DNA of 64,000 bases, taken from positions 1 through 64,000 of the forward strand of contig NZ_FMTM01000013.1 in NCBI RefSeq assembly GCF_900099775.1, in the 5' to 3' direction. The translations under genes were made by a program, and so were the position numbers. Each line of letters starts with the position of its first letter. The stretch's first letter is position 1. Source of the stretch: Rhizobium mongolense subsp. loessense (GTDB lineage: Bacteria; Pseudomonadota; Alphaproteobacteria; Rhizobiales; Rhizobiaceae). The notes below the pieces were generated by a model. That model was not told the origin of the DNA, searched no databases, and was given only the letters and a program-made list of their open reading frames with translations. Shown here in pieces: positions 18,112 to 27,706 of the stretch.

Positions 18112-19326
18112 ATGACGCCAGTTCGGGGGACCAGATTGTCAGATAATCGACGCAAAGAACCATCCGTACCCCCTGGTGCCGAAACCGAAAATGGCGAGCG
18201 GGAAGACGATACTGCGCCGGTAAAGGTCGAACGCCGTCGTTATCCGCGTTCGGCACAACCAAGCAATGAAGGGCCCCCGGCTACGCCAGCGTTGGAACCA
18301 TTGCTGTTTTCCACACGCAGGCTGGAACCGGCAGATCAATTTGCGGCCTGGCAAGCCTATGTCGCTCCCCTTATAGACATCCGGCGTCCGGATTCCGCAT
18401 CGCAAGAAGCGGAGTTTGTAGCCGATCATGCGGCCTGGAATCTCGGCGGCATGCTGGTCGTTCAACAAAGCACACCTGCCCACAGCTATATGCGATCGGA
18501 GGCAAAGGTGCGGTCAAATCTCATCGATCATTGGCACATATCAGTCCTGCGCAACGGCCGGACATGGACGGAAGTTGATGGGCATGTCTCGGAGGGCGAG
18601 CCGGGAAAGGTGGAGCTGCGTTCTTTGGGCCATCCCTTTCGAGGCCGATCAACCGAGGCACGTGTCCTTTCGCTTTATTTGCCGCGCGAACTGCTTTTCG
18701 ATGTTCCCGCTTCCAGCGAAATCAAAAACAATATCGCCTTGTCGGGAACCTACACCAAACTGCTGATCGAATATCTGGATGGTGTCGAGGCAAACCTTTC
18801 ACGTCTGGCTGCTGTGGACCTTCCCCACGTCGTCCAGACCACACGTGACATGATTTTGACCTGCGTTTCAGCATCGGCTTCGAATATCGCGGTACCCGAG
18901 CAACACAGCACCTTAGCTTTGATGGAGCGCGTGCGCCGCTTCGTCCAGCGCAATTTGATGTCGCCAGATCTCACGACGGATCGAATATGCCGGGAACTCG
19001 GTGTTTCGCGCACCCGCCTCTATCAGGTGTTCGAGCCGGATGGCGGAGTTCATCACTATATTCAGCGCCGGCGGCTTTTGTCTGCTCACGCCGCCCTGAG
19101 TGACGTCAGCAATCGGCAGCAAATCGTCGATATCGCCTTTGCTGTCGGCTTTTCTTCTGCTGCCCATTTCAGCCGGGCATTCAGCAAGGAGTTTGGTTAC
19201 AGTCCGCGTGAGGCGAGAAATGTAGCCGTTCCGCTCTATCTTGGGCATGCTGTTGCGCCAATGTCAGAAGTCGAGAGCGCTCCTTCCTTCAACAAATGGT
19301 TAAAGACGCTCGGCCATAGTCGCTAG
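18112..19326 (+). CDS. AraC-family transcriptional regulator
   Basis: The 404-residue protein has a long polar N-terminal extension (about 60 residues), an AraC_binding_2-type sensing domain (around 65-260, with FAAWQAYVAPLIDIRRP) and a C-terminal AraC/XylS double helix-turn-helix (TDRICRELGVSRTRLYQVF, then IVDIAFAVGFSSAAHFSRAF). It should bind DNA as a local or global activator. Neighbouring genes are hypothetical, so its inducer and targets are unknown. An internal later start is possible because no strong ribosome site precedes ATG 18112. Confidence 0.88.
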   Translation: MTPVRGTRLSDNRRKEPSVPPGAETENGEREDDTAPVKVERRRYPRSAQPSNEGPPATPALEPLLFSTRRLEPADQFAAWQAYVAPLIDIRRPDSASQEAEFVADHAAWNLGGMLVVQQSTPAHSYMRSEAKVRSNLIDHWHISVLRNGRTWTEVDGHVSEGEPGKVELRSLGHPFRGRSTEARVLSLYLPRELLFDVPASSEIKNNIALSGTYTKLLIEYLDGVEANLSRLAAVDLPHVVQTTRDMILTCVSASASNIAVPEQHSTLALMERVRRFVQRNLMSPDLTTDRICRELGVSRTRLYQVFEPDGGVHHYIQRRRLLSAHAALSDVSNRQQIVDIAFAVGFSSAAHFSRAFSKEFGYSPREARNVAVPLYLGHAVAPMSEVESAPSFNKWLKTLGHSR

Positions 19327-19746
19327 TCCAGGGCTCGTTTTAATCAGAGCAGGCGACCTGTGGCATTGATGATCTGATATGTCTTGGCGCACAACGTCGA
19401 TCGTGTGCCGCCACATAAACGAATGCTCCGTTGTCCAGCCGATTTAGGTCCAAAACAGCCCGGCGGCCTCCTCGCGATCAAGCCTTTTTACTGGTCGCCC
19501 GCCCCGCCGCGGGACCGTCGGCATCTTTGCTTGACAGAATATCATCGCCAGCGAGGGTAAAATTCCGGATCGACGATCGTTGATTGCAAAAATGGACGCT
19601 GCTGCAAGTTTCGGGATGCGTGGCTAACGACACGCGACACTTAAGTTATTAGAAATGAAGCATAATAGCAGCTCAGACGAGAGAAGCCGGGTACATGAAC
19701 AAATGTACTCTCCATGCAAATAGCGCAACCTACAGGGGGCATATCA
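19327..19746. other. Intergenic region before the small hypothetical gene
   Basis: No supported gene was found in these 420 bases. The right end holds a perfect inverted repeat listed separately. Confidence 0.45.
19691..19708. promoter_or_regulatory. Inverted repeat, candidate operator
   Basis: GTACAT, six bases, ATGTAC forms a perfect 18-base dyad ending 38 bases before ATG 19747. Its size and place suit a dimeric regulator of the small gene that follows. The AraC protein upstream is a possible but unproven ligand. Confidence 0.4.
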
Positions 19747-19968
19747 ATGGAATTTACCCGTCCGACAATACAGATCAGCAACCCGCAACATGGCGCAAGT
19801 GATCCATATCGAGCCGTCGAGCGCGAGGAGGTCCTTGCAGCGGCATTTCAAGATTTCGTGCAAAGGGCTCTTGCTGCGGGGTGGAAGGAGCCGGAGGTCG
19901 CTTTGACCTTGGCCGACATCGCCGATGACTATGTGATGGCGCTCGCGCGAAGAGTTGCGGCAAATTAG
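19747..19968 (+). CDS. Small conserved-looking hypothetical protein
   Basis: The 73-residue cytoplasmic protein has an N-terminal polar stretch, then two predicted helices (REEVLAAAFQDFVQRALAAG and VALTLADIADDYVMALARRV). AGGGGG seven bases before ATG 19747 supports this start over one 33 bases upstream. The helical half resembles small rhizobial proteins of unknown role, but I cannot name a family. It has its own promoter region with an inverted repeat. Confidence 0.6.
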   Translation: MEFTRPTIQISNPQHGASDPYRAVEREEVLAAAFQDFVQRALAAGWKEPEVALTLADIADDYVMALARRVAAN

Positions 19969-20113
19969 TATCGAGTATCCGTTCGCGTTTCGCACGACGA
20001 CAAGCGCGAAATGGTGCCAGCAATTCTTCGGCAAGCCCGCCGGCGCTGCTGCTTCACGACGAAGCGGCTCGCCGGCGGCGTGCGTGGTCTGGGACCGGCT
20101 ATTGGCTGCGGGA

Positions 20114-20776
20114 TCATTTGCCGGGATCGATCCGCGAGAAGGCGGCGAGAACTGTGCGCTCAGACTGCATCAGATACTCTTCGAGCGCCGTAGAAGCTTC
20201 GGCCGTCAATCCCGCCTCGAGCTTTTCGAGAATAGCGCCATTGAGGTCGACATAGGGGGCGTGCAACAATTCGGGATCGGCGAGAAGGCCGAAGCTGAGA
20301 CGCAGCTCTGCGGCGATCTGCGCATAGAAAGCATTGAGGCGCTGACTGTCGGCAAGATCGACGATCGCAGCGTGAAAGACCATGTTTTCGCTGCCGACCA
20401 TTGCCCAATCCTTGCGATCTCGCGCGACCCTGGCGCGCTCGACCGCCGAGCGCATGCGCGCCACCGCCGGATGCTTGGGATAGGCCTTTGCAAGCGCCTG
20501 GCATTCGATCATGCGGCGCACACGGTAGATGTCGATGATTGAGGCCATGCTCGGCGTGGCGACAAAGACGCCGCGATTGGGCTCGTGGCGCAAGAGATTT
20601 TCCTTGGTCAAGAGCCGGAAGGCTTCGCGCAGTGAGTTGCGCGACACATCCAGGCCGGCGCTGAGCGCTGCCTCCGACAGCCGCTGCCCCGGCTTCAATT
20701 CGCCCGCGATCAGCATGTCGCGGATCTCCTCCGCCAGACGCGGCGCAAGCGCCGATATGGTATCCTGTTCTGCCAT
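20114..20776 (-). CDS. GntR-family (FCD subfamily) transcriptional regulator
   Basis: The 220-residue repressor-type protein has an N-terminal winged helix (RLAEEIRDMLIAGELKPGQR, SRNSLREAFRLLTKENLLRH, RGVFVATPS) and a C-terminal FCD helical bundle whose metal/ligand-binding residues include Asp in DIYRVRRMIE and His in MVFHAAIVDLA. ATG 20776 is preceded by AAGGGGC; the longer frame upstream is not supported. It is divergent from the transporter-pxp operon and is the probable regulator of that operon, with a 5-oxoproline-related or organic acid effector as a guess. Confidence 0.9.
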   Translation of the reverse strand: MAEQDTISALAPRLAEEIRDMLIAGELKPGQRLSEAALSAGLDVSRNSLREAFRLLTKENLLRHEPNRGVFVATPSMASIIDIYRVRRMIECQALAKAYPKHPAVARMRSAVERARVARDRKDWAMVGSENMVFHAAIVDLADSQRLNAFYAQIAAELRLSFGLLADPELLHAPYVDLNGAILEKLEAGLTAEASTALEEYLMQSERTVLAAFSRIDPGK

Positions 20777-21036
20777 CAAAGCCCCTTGTGCGTGGAAATG
20801 GATGGAGCATCCGTTTCCTTGCGCATCGATATAGCGGTTCTCGCTCAATGGGAACAATGGGGTAAACGACACGGCCAATCGGGCCACCCGACAAACGTCG
20901 ATCGCGGCCAGTCAGACATTTTCCTTATTGGCACGAAAAGTGACAAGCGCGCAGGCAGGCGTTGCAAAATTGGGTCTGGGGACTGGCCATCGCTCATTAA
21001 ATGCTCAGATTGCTCAACACTTCAGCAGTATAGTAG

Positions 21037-21056
21037 AACGATAAGTTAATATCGTT
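21037..21056. promoter_or_regulatory. Inverted repeat, candidate GntR operator
   Basis: AACGAT, eight bases (AAGTTAAT), ATCGTT is a perfect 6-base dyad about 100 bases before the transporter ATG and 260 bases from the GntR start. The divergent regulator is the natural candidate to bind it; this is inference. Confidence 0.4.
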
Positions 21057-21159
21057 GAACAATCTTGACATCTTAAAGAAACCCGACGACGCTGGCTCGT
21101 GTCAAAACTCACATGGCCCGCCCGAGGAACTGCGGGAGGGCCGCATAAGGAGAGGGTTT

Positions 21160-22425
21160 ATGGAACAGCTATCTATTTCATCCACAAAGGGCGCATCGGC
21201 CGCATCGTCTGGCATGTCGCTCAAGTCGCGGCGCGCAGCACTAACGGCTGCGGTCTTCCTGATGGCTACCTCGGCCATTGGCCCGGGATTCATCACCCAG
21301 ACGGCAACGTTTACCACCAAACTCGGCGCGGCCTTCGCTTTTGCCATCCTCTCCTCGATTGTCATTGATTTCGTCGTGCAGCTGAACATCTGGCGAATCG
21401 TGACACTTACGCGCATGCGTGCCTCCGATCTCGCCAATGCGGCAATCCCGGGCGCTGGCTATCTGCTTGCTGTTCTGGTGATCGTCGGCGGATTATTCTT
21501 CAATATTGGAAATATCGGGGGCACGGGTCTTGGTATCAATGCGATGATCGGGCTTGATCCGAAAATTGGCGGCGCAATCAGCGCGGTTCTTTCGATCGGC
21601 ATCTTTTTATCGAAGCGCGCCGGCATGGCCGTCGACCGCTTCATCATCTTCGCCGGTATCCTGATGATCGCATTGACGCTCTATGTGGCCATCGTATCGG
21701 CCCCTCCGGTTGGCGAAGCACTATTCCAGACCTTTTTGCCGGCAACCGTCGATTTCGCCACGATCACCACCATCGTCGGTGGCACGGTCGGTGGCTACAT
21801 CACCTATTCCGGAGCCCATCGCCTCCTCGACAAGGGCACGGTCGGCATCGAAAACCTCGGCGCCGTCAACCGCGCAGCGCTCACCGGCATCGCCGTCACC
21901 GGCGTCATGCGCTACGTCCTCTTTCTCGCTGTGCTCGGCGTAGTGGCCAGCGGTGTCGTCATCGATGTCTCAGGCAAGGGTGCCAATCCGGCCGCCCAAG
22001 CCTTTGAGGCCGCCGCCGGCGATGTGGGCATGCGCATCTTCGGCATTATCCTGTGGGCTGCCGCCATCACCTCGGTTATCGGCGCTGCCTATACGTCGGT
22101 TTCCTTCCTCACGATCTTCAAGCGGGACCTTAGTGAGAGAGCCCGCAATATCGCGACCGTGATCTTCATCGCGGTATCGCTGTTCTTCTATGTGATTATC
22201 ACCACCCCGCCGGCTCAGATGCTGGTCTTCGTCGGCGGCCTGAACGGTCTCATTCTGCCGATCGGCCTGTCGATTTTCATCTATGCTGCCTGGGCTCGCT
22301 CTGACCTGATGGGTGGTTATCGCTATCCGCGCTGGCTGCTGGTGCTCGGCGTGCTGGCTTGCATACTCACCTGGTACATGGGCTACAAGTCAATCGGCCC
22401 GATCTTCGCGCTTCTGACCGCTTAA
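21160..22425 (+). CDS. NRAMP-like (YcsG-type) membrane transporter
   Basis: The 421-residue protein has about eleven membrane segments and the NRAMP-family start [16 protein letters not shown]. In Bacillus the related ycsG sits next to ycsF (pxpA) and ycsI, the same neighbours as here, so a role in uptake of 5-oxoproline or a related compound is more likely than metal transport; this is inference from context. ATG 21160 has AAGGAGAG just before it, whereas the in-frame TTG at 21055 has none. It is the first gene of a five-gene operon; pxpA follows after 11 bases. Confidence 0.85.
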   Translation: MEQLSISSTKGASAASSGMSLKSRRAALTAAVFLMATSAIGPGFITQTATFTTKLGAAFAFAILSSIVIDFVVQLNIWRIVTLTRMRASDLANAAIPGAGYLLAVLVIVGGLFFNIGNIGGTGLGINAMIGLDPKIGGAISAVLSIGIFLSKRAGMAVDRFIIFAGILMIALTLYVAIVSAPPVGEALFQTFLPATVDFATITTIVGGTVGGYITYSGAHRLLDKGTVGIENLGAVNRAALTGIAVTGVMRYVLFLAVLGVVASGVVIDVSGKGANPAAQAFEAAAGDVGMRIFGIILWAAAITSVIGAAYTSVSFLTIFKRDLSERARNIATVIFIAVSLFFYVIITTPPAQMLVFVGGLNGLILPIGLSIFIYAAWARSDLMGGYRYPRWLLVLGVLACILTWYMGYKSIGPIFALLTA

Positions 22426-22436
22426 GGAGACCTGAT

Positions 22437-23201
22437 ATGACTGCCATCGATCTGAACAGCGATCTCGGCGAAAGCTATGGCGCATGGGGCATGGGCGACG
22501 ACGCCGCGATGCTCGCCCTCGTCTCCAGCGCCAATGTCGCCTGCGGCTTTCATGCCGGCGACCCGCTCGGTATTCTAAGAACCGTCAGGGCCGCAGCTGA
22601 AAAGGGCGTTTTGATCGGCGCGCATGTCTCCTATCCTGATCGCGTCGGCTTCGGCCGGCGCGACATGGATGTCGCAAGCGACGAACTGACCGCCGACGTC
22701 ATCTATCAGATCGGCGCACTGAAGGGCATTGCAGCGGCAGCGGGTGTCACCGTCGGTTACGTCAAGCCGCACGGCGCTCTCTACAACCGCATCGCTCGCG
22801 ACCCGAAGCAAGGCCAGGCTGTGATCGACGCCATCAAGGCGGTGGATCCCTCCTTGGTGCTGATGGGCCTTGCAAATACGCCAATTCTCAAGCTCGCCCG
22901 CGACTGCGGCTTGAAGGCCGTGGCGGAAGCCTTTGCCGACCGGGCCTATACGCCCGATGGCGACCTCGTCTCACGCCGTGAACCGGGTGCCGTCCTGCAC
23001 GATCCCCAGCTGATCGCTCGCCGCATGCTGCAGCTTGCCCATGAAGGTACGCTCGAAGCGATCGACGGCTCAACCATCAAGATCGACGCCCAGTCGATCT
23101 GCGTGCATGGCGACAGCCCCAGCGCTGTCTCCATCGCCAAGGAGATCCGCCACGTCTTCGAAGTCGACGGGATTGCCGTCCGCTCCTTCCTGTCCGCCTG
23201 A
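22437..23201 (+). CDS. pxpA: 5-oxoprolinase subunit A (LamB/YcsF family)
   Basis: The 254-residue protein is a LamB/YcsF-family member: the N-terminus [47 protein letters not shown] and KPHGALYNR are family signatures. With PxpB and PxpC it forms the bacterial ATP-dependent 5-oxoprolinase that opens pyroglutamate to glutamate. ATG 22437 follows AAGGAGACC. The frame runs back into the transporter gene, but that extension is not coding for this protein. Confidence 0.93.
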   Translation: MTAIDLNSDLGESYGAWGMGDDAAMLALVSSANVACGFHAGDPLGILRTVRAAAEKGVLIGAHVSYPDRVGFGRRDMDVASDELTADVIYQIGALKGIAAAAGVTVGYVKPHGALYNRIARDPKQGQAVIDAIKAVDPSLVLMGLANTPILKLARDCGLKAVAEAFADRAYTPDGDLVSRREPGAVLHDPQLIARRMLQLAHEGTLEAIDGSTIKIDAQSICVHGDSPSAVSIAKEIRHVFEVDGIAVRSFLSA

Positions 23202-23222
23202 CCGACCTGCGCGAGACATGCA

Positions 23223-24029
23223 ATGATCGCCATCGAACATCTTCGCCATATCAATGCTGGGCCGGCTCAAAAGGCCCGCGAACGCTATCGGGCAGGCAGT
23301 ATCGAGCCGACTTCGGGCGTCGCGCCGGGCTTCACCCAGGCCAATATGATCGTGCTGCCGCGCGACTGGGCCTTCGATTTCCTGCTCTATGCGCAGCGCA
23401 ATCCAAAGGCTTGCCCGTTGCTCGACGTCTCCGATCCGGGTTCGCATGCGACCCTGCTTGCATCCGGTGCCGACCTTCGCACCGATCTGCCGCTCTATCG
23501 CATCTGGCTAGATGGAAAACTCGCCGAAGAGACAGCGGATGCGACGGCGGCCTGGGCCGAATATCCCGACCTCGTCAGCTTCCTGATCGGCTGCAGCTTC
23601 ACCTTCGAGACACCGATGGCGGAGGCCGGGATCGAGATCCGCCACATCACGGACAAGTCCAATGTGCCGATGTATCTGACCAACATGCCCTGCCGGCCGG
23701 CCGGCCGCCTGCATGGGAACATGGTCGTTTCCATGCGGCCGATCCAAGCGTCGCGCGTGGCAGACGCCGCGACCATCTCGGGACGCTTCCCGGCAGTGCA
23801 TGGCGCACCCGTGCATGTCGGCACGCCGGAAGCGATCGGAATCAAGGATCTCGCCACGCCCGAATTTGGCGATCCGGTGCGCATCGAGCCGGGCGAGGTC
23901 CCGGTCTTCTGGGCCTGCGGCGTCACCCCGCAGGCGGCGGTGATGGCCTCCCGTGTCCCCTTTGCGATCACCCATGCGCCAGGACACATGTTCATCACCG
24001 ACATCCCCGATTCCGCCTATCACGCTTGA
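23223..24029 (+). CDS. Putative hydro-lyase, DUF1445 (YcsI / D-glutamate cyclase-like)
   Basis: The 268-residue protein matches the DUF1445 family: [52 protein letters not shown] and [20 protein letters not shown] (given here in pieces). The mitochondrial relative is a D-glutamate cyclase that makes 5-oxo-D-proline, which fits its placement between pxpA and pxpBC. The reaction in this organism is inferred. It lies 21 bases after pxpA and seven before the pxpBC fusion, so it is part of the same transcript. Confidence 0.88.
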   Translation: MIAIEHLRHINAGPAQKARERYRAGSIEPTSGVAPGFTQANMIVLPRDWAFDFLLYAQRNPKACPLLDVSDPGSHATLLASGADLRTDLPLYRIWLDGKLAEETADATAAWAEYPDLVSFLIGCSFTFETPMAEAGIEIRHITDKSNVPMYLTNMPCRPAGRLHGNMVVSMRPIQASRVADAATISGRFPAVHGAPVHVGTPEAIGIKDLATPEFGDPVRIEPGEVPVFWACGVTPQAAVMASRVPFAITHAPGHMFITDIPDSAYHA

Positions 24030-24036
24030 GGTTCCC

Positions 24037-25662
24037 ATGCGTTTCCTGCCTGTCAGCCTGACAACCATGCTTGTCGAACTCGCCGATCTCGACGAGACGC
24101 TGGCGCTGTTTGCCTCGCTCAACGCTGATCCTTTGGAAGGTATCGAGGACATGGTGCCTGCGGCCCGCACGCTGATGATCCGCTTGCGGCCGGAAAAGCT
24201 GACGCCGGAAAAGCTGGCCGGCGAGATCGCGACACGCGATCTGTCGATGCGCGCGGCACCCTCCGACAAGCTCGTCGAAATCCCCGTTTGCTACGATGGC
24301 GAGGACTTGGCAGATGTCGCGGACCTTACGGGCTTGTCGATCGAGGACGTCATCCGCCGCCATACCCAAAGCGAATTCACCGTCGCATTTTGCGGCTTTG
24401 CGCCCGGCTTCGGCTATCTCACCGGCGGCGATCCGGCACTACAGGTGCCGCGCCGCCAGAGCCCGCGCACCAGGATCCCGGCCGGCTCGGTCGCTTTGGC
24501 CGGCGCCTTCAGCGGTGTCTATCCGCAGGCGAGCCCCGGCGGCTGGCAAATCCTCGGCACGACGCCGGAAAAGATGTGGGACCTATCGCGCGATCCGCCA
24601 GCACTTCTTCAGCCGGGCTACCGAGTGCACTTCTTCGAACTCAAAAAGAAAGCAGTCTCAACGACCAGGACCATCACCAAGACCCTGGTCGCCCGCCCAC
24701 CAGTCGTCGCGTCGGACAGCCTTACGCTCAAGGTTCGTGCCGCCCCGATGCCGGCACTGTTCCAGGACCTCGGCCGCTTCGGCAAGACCGGCCAGGGGGT
24801 CTCATCTTCCGGGGCGCTTGACCAGGGTGCCCTCAAGGCGGCCAATCGCGTGGTCGGCAATCCGGCCGGCATGCCCTGCCTCGAAATCACGCTTGGCGGT
24901 TTTTCCTTCGAGGTTTCTGGCCGCACCGTCATGGCGCTCACCGGCGCGCCCTGCCCGATCGCCATCCGCGACGCAGCTGACCGCACGATTAGCGCCCGGA
25001 CCTATCAGCCAATCTCGCTTGAACCGGGCGATGTCGTGACGCTCGGCCATGCACCGAGAGGCACGCGCAGCTATCTCGCCGTCCGCGGCGGATTTGCCGT
25101 TAGGCCGATACTCGGCAGCGCTTCGACCGATACGCTGGCCGTTGTCGGTCCCGATCCTGTCGCCGCAGGCGCAGTGCTGGCCATCAACAACGATAGCTCG
25201 GTCCTGACCAGCGTTTCGCTTCATGAAGCGCAAGCCTTCGACCATCCGGCAGCGGACGAAACCATCACGCTCGACGTGATCATGGGGCCGCGCAGCGACT
25301 GGTTCACCGAGGCTGGGATCGCCACCCTCTCCGGCCAACTCTGGCAGGTGACACCGCAGTCCAACCGCGTCGGCATCCGCCTTTGCGGCGATGTCCCGTT
25401 GGAGCGCAAGGACAAGGCGGAATTGCCGAGCGAGGGTACGGCGACCGGCGCAATCCAGGTGCCGCACAGCGGCCAGCCGGTCCTCTTCCTCGCCGACCAT
25501 CCGCTGACTGGCGGCTATCCGGTCATCGGCACGGTCGCCGAATACCATCTCGATCTCGCCGGACAGATCCCCGTCTATGCCAAAATTCGGTTCCGGCCCG
25601 TGACGGCTTTCGCCGATATTCAGCCCGCAGGCTCGCGATCGGCGACGACTAAAATCAAGTGA
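24037..25662 (+). CDS. pxpBC: Fused 5-oxoprolinase subunits PxpB-PxpC (KipI-KipA)
   Basis: The 541-residue protein joins two subunits that are usually separate. Residues 1-225 are PxpB/KipI-like (CGFAPGFGYLTGGDPALQVP, RIPAGSVALAGAFSGVYP, SPGGWQILGTT). Residues about 240-530 are PxpC/KipA-like (LFQDLGRFGKTGQGVSSSGA, SYLAVRGGF, MGPRSDWFT, LPSEGTATGAIQVP). PxpBC phosphorylates 5-oxoproline bound by PxpA for ring opening. The same fold pair occurs in urea carboxylase, which matters because a biotin carboxylase gene follows. No frameshift is seen at the junction, so this is a genuine fusion. Confidence 0.92.
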   Translation: MRFLPVSLTTMLVELADLDETLALFASLNADPLEGIEDMVPAARTLMIRLRPEKLTPEKLAGEIATRDLSMRAAPSDKLVEIPVCYDGEDLADVADLTGLSIEDVIRRHTQSEFTVAFCGFAPGFGYLTGGDPALQVPRRQSPRTRIPAGSVALAGAFSGVYPQASPGGWQILGTTPEKMWDLSRDPPALLQPGYRVHFFELKKKAVSTTRTITKTLVARPPVVASDSLTLKVRAAPMPALFQDLGRFGKTGQGVSSSGALDQGALKAANRVVGNPAGMPCLEITLGGFSFEVSGRTVMALTGAPCPIAIRDAADRTISARTYQPISLEPGDVVTLGHAPRGTRSYLAVRGGFAVRPILGSASTDTLAVVGPDPVAAGAVLAINNDSSVLTSVSLHEAQAFDHPAADETITLDVIMGPRSDWFTEAGIATLSGQLWQVTPQSNRVGIRLCGDVPLERKDKAELPSEGTATGAIQVPHSGQPVLFLADHPLTGGYPVIGTVAEYHLDLAGQIPVYAKIRFRPVTAFADIQPAGSRSATTKIK

Positions 25663-25671
25663 GGAGACATC

Positions 25672-27417
25672 ATGAAGAAAGTCCTGATCGCCAATCGCGG
25701 CGAGATCGCCGTGCGCATCATCCGGGCTTGTCGCGATCACGGCCTGCAATCTGTCGCTGTCTATGCCAATCCAGACATGGAGGCGCTCTTCGTCAAGCTG
25801 GCCGACGAGGCCTATGGGCTCGTCGGCGCCCGTCCGGACGAGACCTACCTCGACATCGACAAATTGATCACCATTGCCAAGCGCTCCGGGGCAGATGCAG
25901 TGCATCCGGGCTATGGGTTTTTGTCCGAACGGGCCGAATTCGCCCGTGCGGTGATCGATGCTGGCCTCACCTGGATCGGGCCCGATCCGCATGTCATTGA
26001 GGCATTGGGCGACAAAGTCGAGGCGCGGCGGATCGCGACCGTCGTCGGCGCGCCGCTGGTCGCCGGTAGCGACGGCCCGGTCAAGACGGCAGCCGAGGTG
26101 ATCGCCTTTGCCGAAGCGCATGGGTTGCCTGTTGCCATCAAGGCTGCCCACGGCGGCGGCGGCCGAGGCCTGAAGGTCGCTTGGAGGATGGAGGAAGTAG
26201 CAGAGCTTTATGAATCTGCAGTGCGCGAGGCCAAGGCCGCCTTCGGCCGTGGCGAGTGTTTCCTCGAGCGCTTCCTCGACCGCCCGCGCCACGTCGAAGC
26301 GCAGGTGTTGGCCGACAAACACGGCAATGTGCTGGTGCTTGGCACCCGTGATTGCTCTTTGCAGCGGCGCAATCAGAAGCTGGTCGAGGAGGCCCCCGCC
26401 CCTTTCCTCAGCGACACCCAACGCCAATCGATCCACGATGCTGCGAGGAAGATCTGCGCTGCCGCCGGCTATTCTGGCGCGGGTACGGTCGAATTCCTGC
26501 TCGGCGGCGACGGCACGATCTCCTTCCTTGAAGTGAACACCCGCCTGCAGGTCGAGCATCCGGTAACCGAGGAGACCACCGGCATCGACCTCGTCATCGA
26601 ACAGTTCCGTATCGCCGACGGCCTGCCGCTGCGGGTCACCGAGACGCCTGTCCCGCGTGGCCATTCGATCGAGTTCCGCATCAATGCCGAGGATCCAGGC
26701 CGAGGCTTCCTGCCAACCCCGGGTACAATCACTGTCTTCGACCCTCCCGCCGGGCCTGGCATCCGTGTTGACAGCGGCGTCGTCTCCGGCTCGACGGTGC
26801 CTGGCACCTTCGATTCGCTCATGGCGAAACTGATCGTCACCGGCGCCACTCGCGATGAGGCGCTAAGACGCGCCCGCCGCGCGCTCAGAGAATTCAGGAT
26901 CGACGGCATCGCGACAGTTCTGCCCTTCCATCGCGCCGCGATCGAGACGAAGGCTTTTACGGGCGAAAACGGCTTCAAGGTGCATACGCGCTGGATCGAG
27001 ACCGATTTTGCCAATCGTCTTGAAGCAGAAGCCCGGCCAGAGCCGGTTGCCGATCCCTCGGTAATCCGCACCCATATGGAAATCGACGGCAGGCGCCATG
27101 AGATCGGCATTCCGGTCGCACTGCTGGCCGGTCTCGGCGGGCTTGCCGGCCAGGGCACCGGGCCGGTGACTGCTGCGAGGGCGGAAGACACCTTGAGCGT
27201 GACTACGCCGATCTCAGGTACGCTGCAGGCCTTCAAGGTCGAGGATGGCGCGGAAGTGGCGGCAGGTGACCTGATTGCGGTGATCGAAGCGATGAAGATG
27301 GAAACCAGGGTGACGGCATTGCGGGCCGGCAAGATCCGGATCAAGGCCCAAGCCGGCGCCTATCTGCAAGCCGGTGCCGAGATCGCCCGCTTCGAGATCC
27401 CACCGTCTGTCAGATAG
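25672..27417 (+). CDS. Biotin carboxylase fused to a biotin carboxyl carrier domain
   Basis: The 581-residue protein has the biotin carboxylase N-domain ([20 protein letters not shown]), ATP-grasp domain ([33 protein letters not shown]) and C-domain ([11 protein letters not shown]). A C-terminal biotinyl domain carries the acceptor Lys in VIEAMKMET near residue 542. It charges its own biotin with CO2 using ATP. No carboxyltransferase gene is present, but the KipI/KipA folds in the preceding gene are those of urea carboxylase carboxyltransferase, so the two may act together. GAGGAG precedes the ATG, nine bases after pxpBC. Confidence 0.92.
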   Translation: MKKVLIANRGEIAVRIIRACRDHGLQSVAVYANPDMEALFVKLADEAYGLVGARPDETYLDIDKLITIAKRSGADAVHPGYGFLSERAEFARAVIDAGLTWIGPDPHVIEALGDKVEARRIATVVGAPLVAGSDGPVKTAAEVIAFAEAHGLPVAIKAAHGGGGRGLKVAWRMEEVAELYESAVREAKAAFGRGECFLERFLDRPRHVEAQVLADKHGNVLVLGTRDCSLQRRNQKLVEEAPAPFLSDTQRQSIHDAARKICAAAGYSGAGTVEFLLGGDGTISFLEVNTRLQVEHPVTEETTGIDLVIEQFRIADGLPLRVTETPVPRGHSIEFRINAEDPGRGFLPTPGTITVFDPPAGPGIRVDSGVVSGSTVPGTFDSLMAKLIVTGATRDEALRRARRALREFRIDGIATVLPFHRAAIETKAFTGENGFKVHTRWIETDFANRLEAEARPEPVADPSVIRTHMEIDGRRHEIGIPVALLAGLGGLAGQGTGPVTAARAEDTLSVTTPISGTLQAFKVEDGAEVAAGDLIAVIEAMKMETRVTALRAGKIRIKAQAGAYLQAGAEIARFEIPPSVR

Positions 27418-27706
27418 GCCCGCGAATTGAGCCGATATCGGGTGGCCGATCGGATGGTTGTCCAAAGGCAGGAACAGCAAGGCTTAAGCGCACCCAGTAT
27501 GTGACTGGCTACCCCTGCCATGCCGGAGCGGATCAGCATACTAGCCGGGTGGCGGCCTCTCCGCCTGCGCCGGCGCGACCGGAGTCCAAAGCGCGCCTGT
27601 GGCACGTTCGACAGCGCGGTGCCCTTGTCTTGTGCGCGACGGCTGCCATCTATCGATGATCATTTGAAATCACGTACCGATATCATCGGACATTTAACGA
27701 AGAAGC

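Noticed and set aside
24802-26664. Long minus-strand frame opposite the pxp operon
   Set aside because: It is an antisense shadow of pxpBC and the biotin carboxylase, which have strong family matches and proper ribosome sites.
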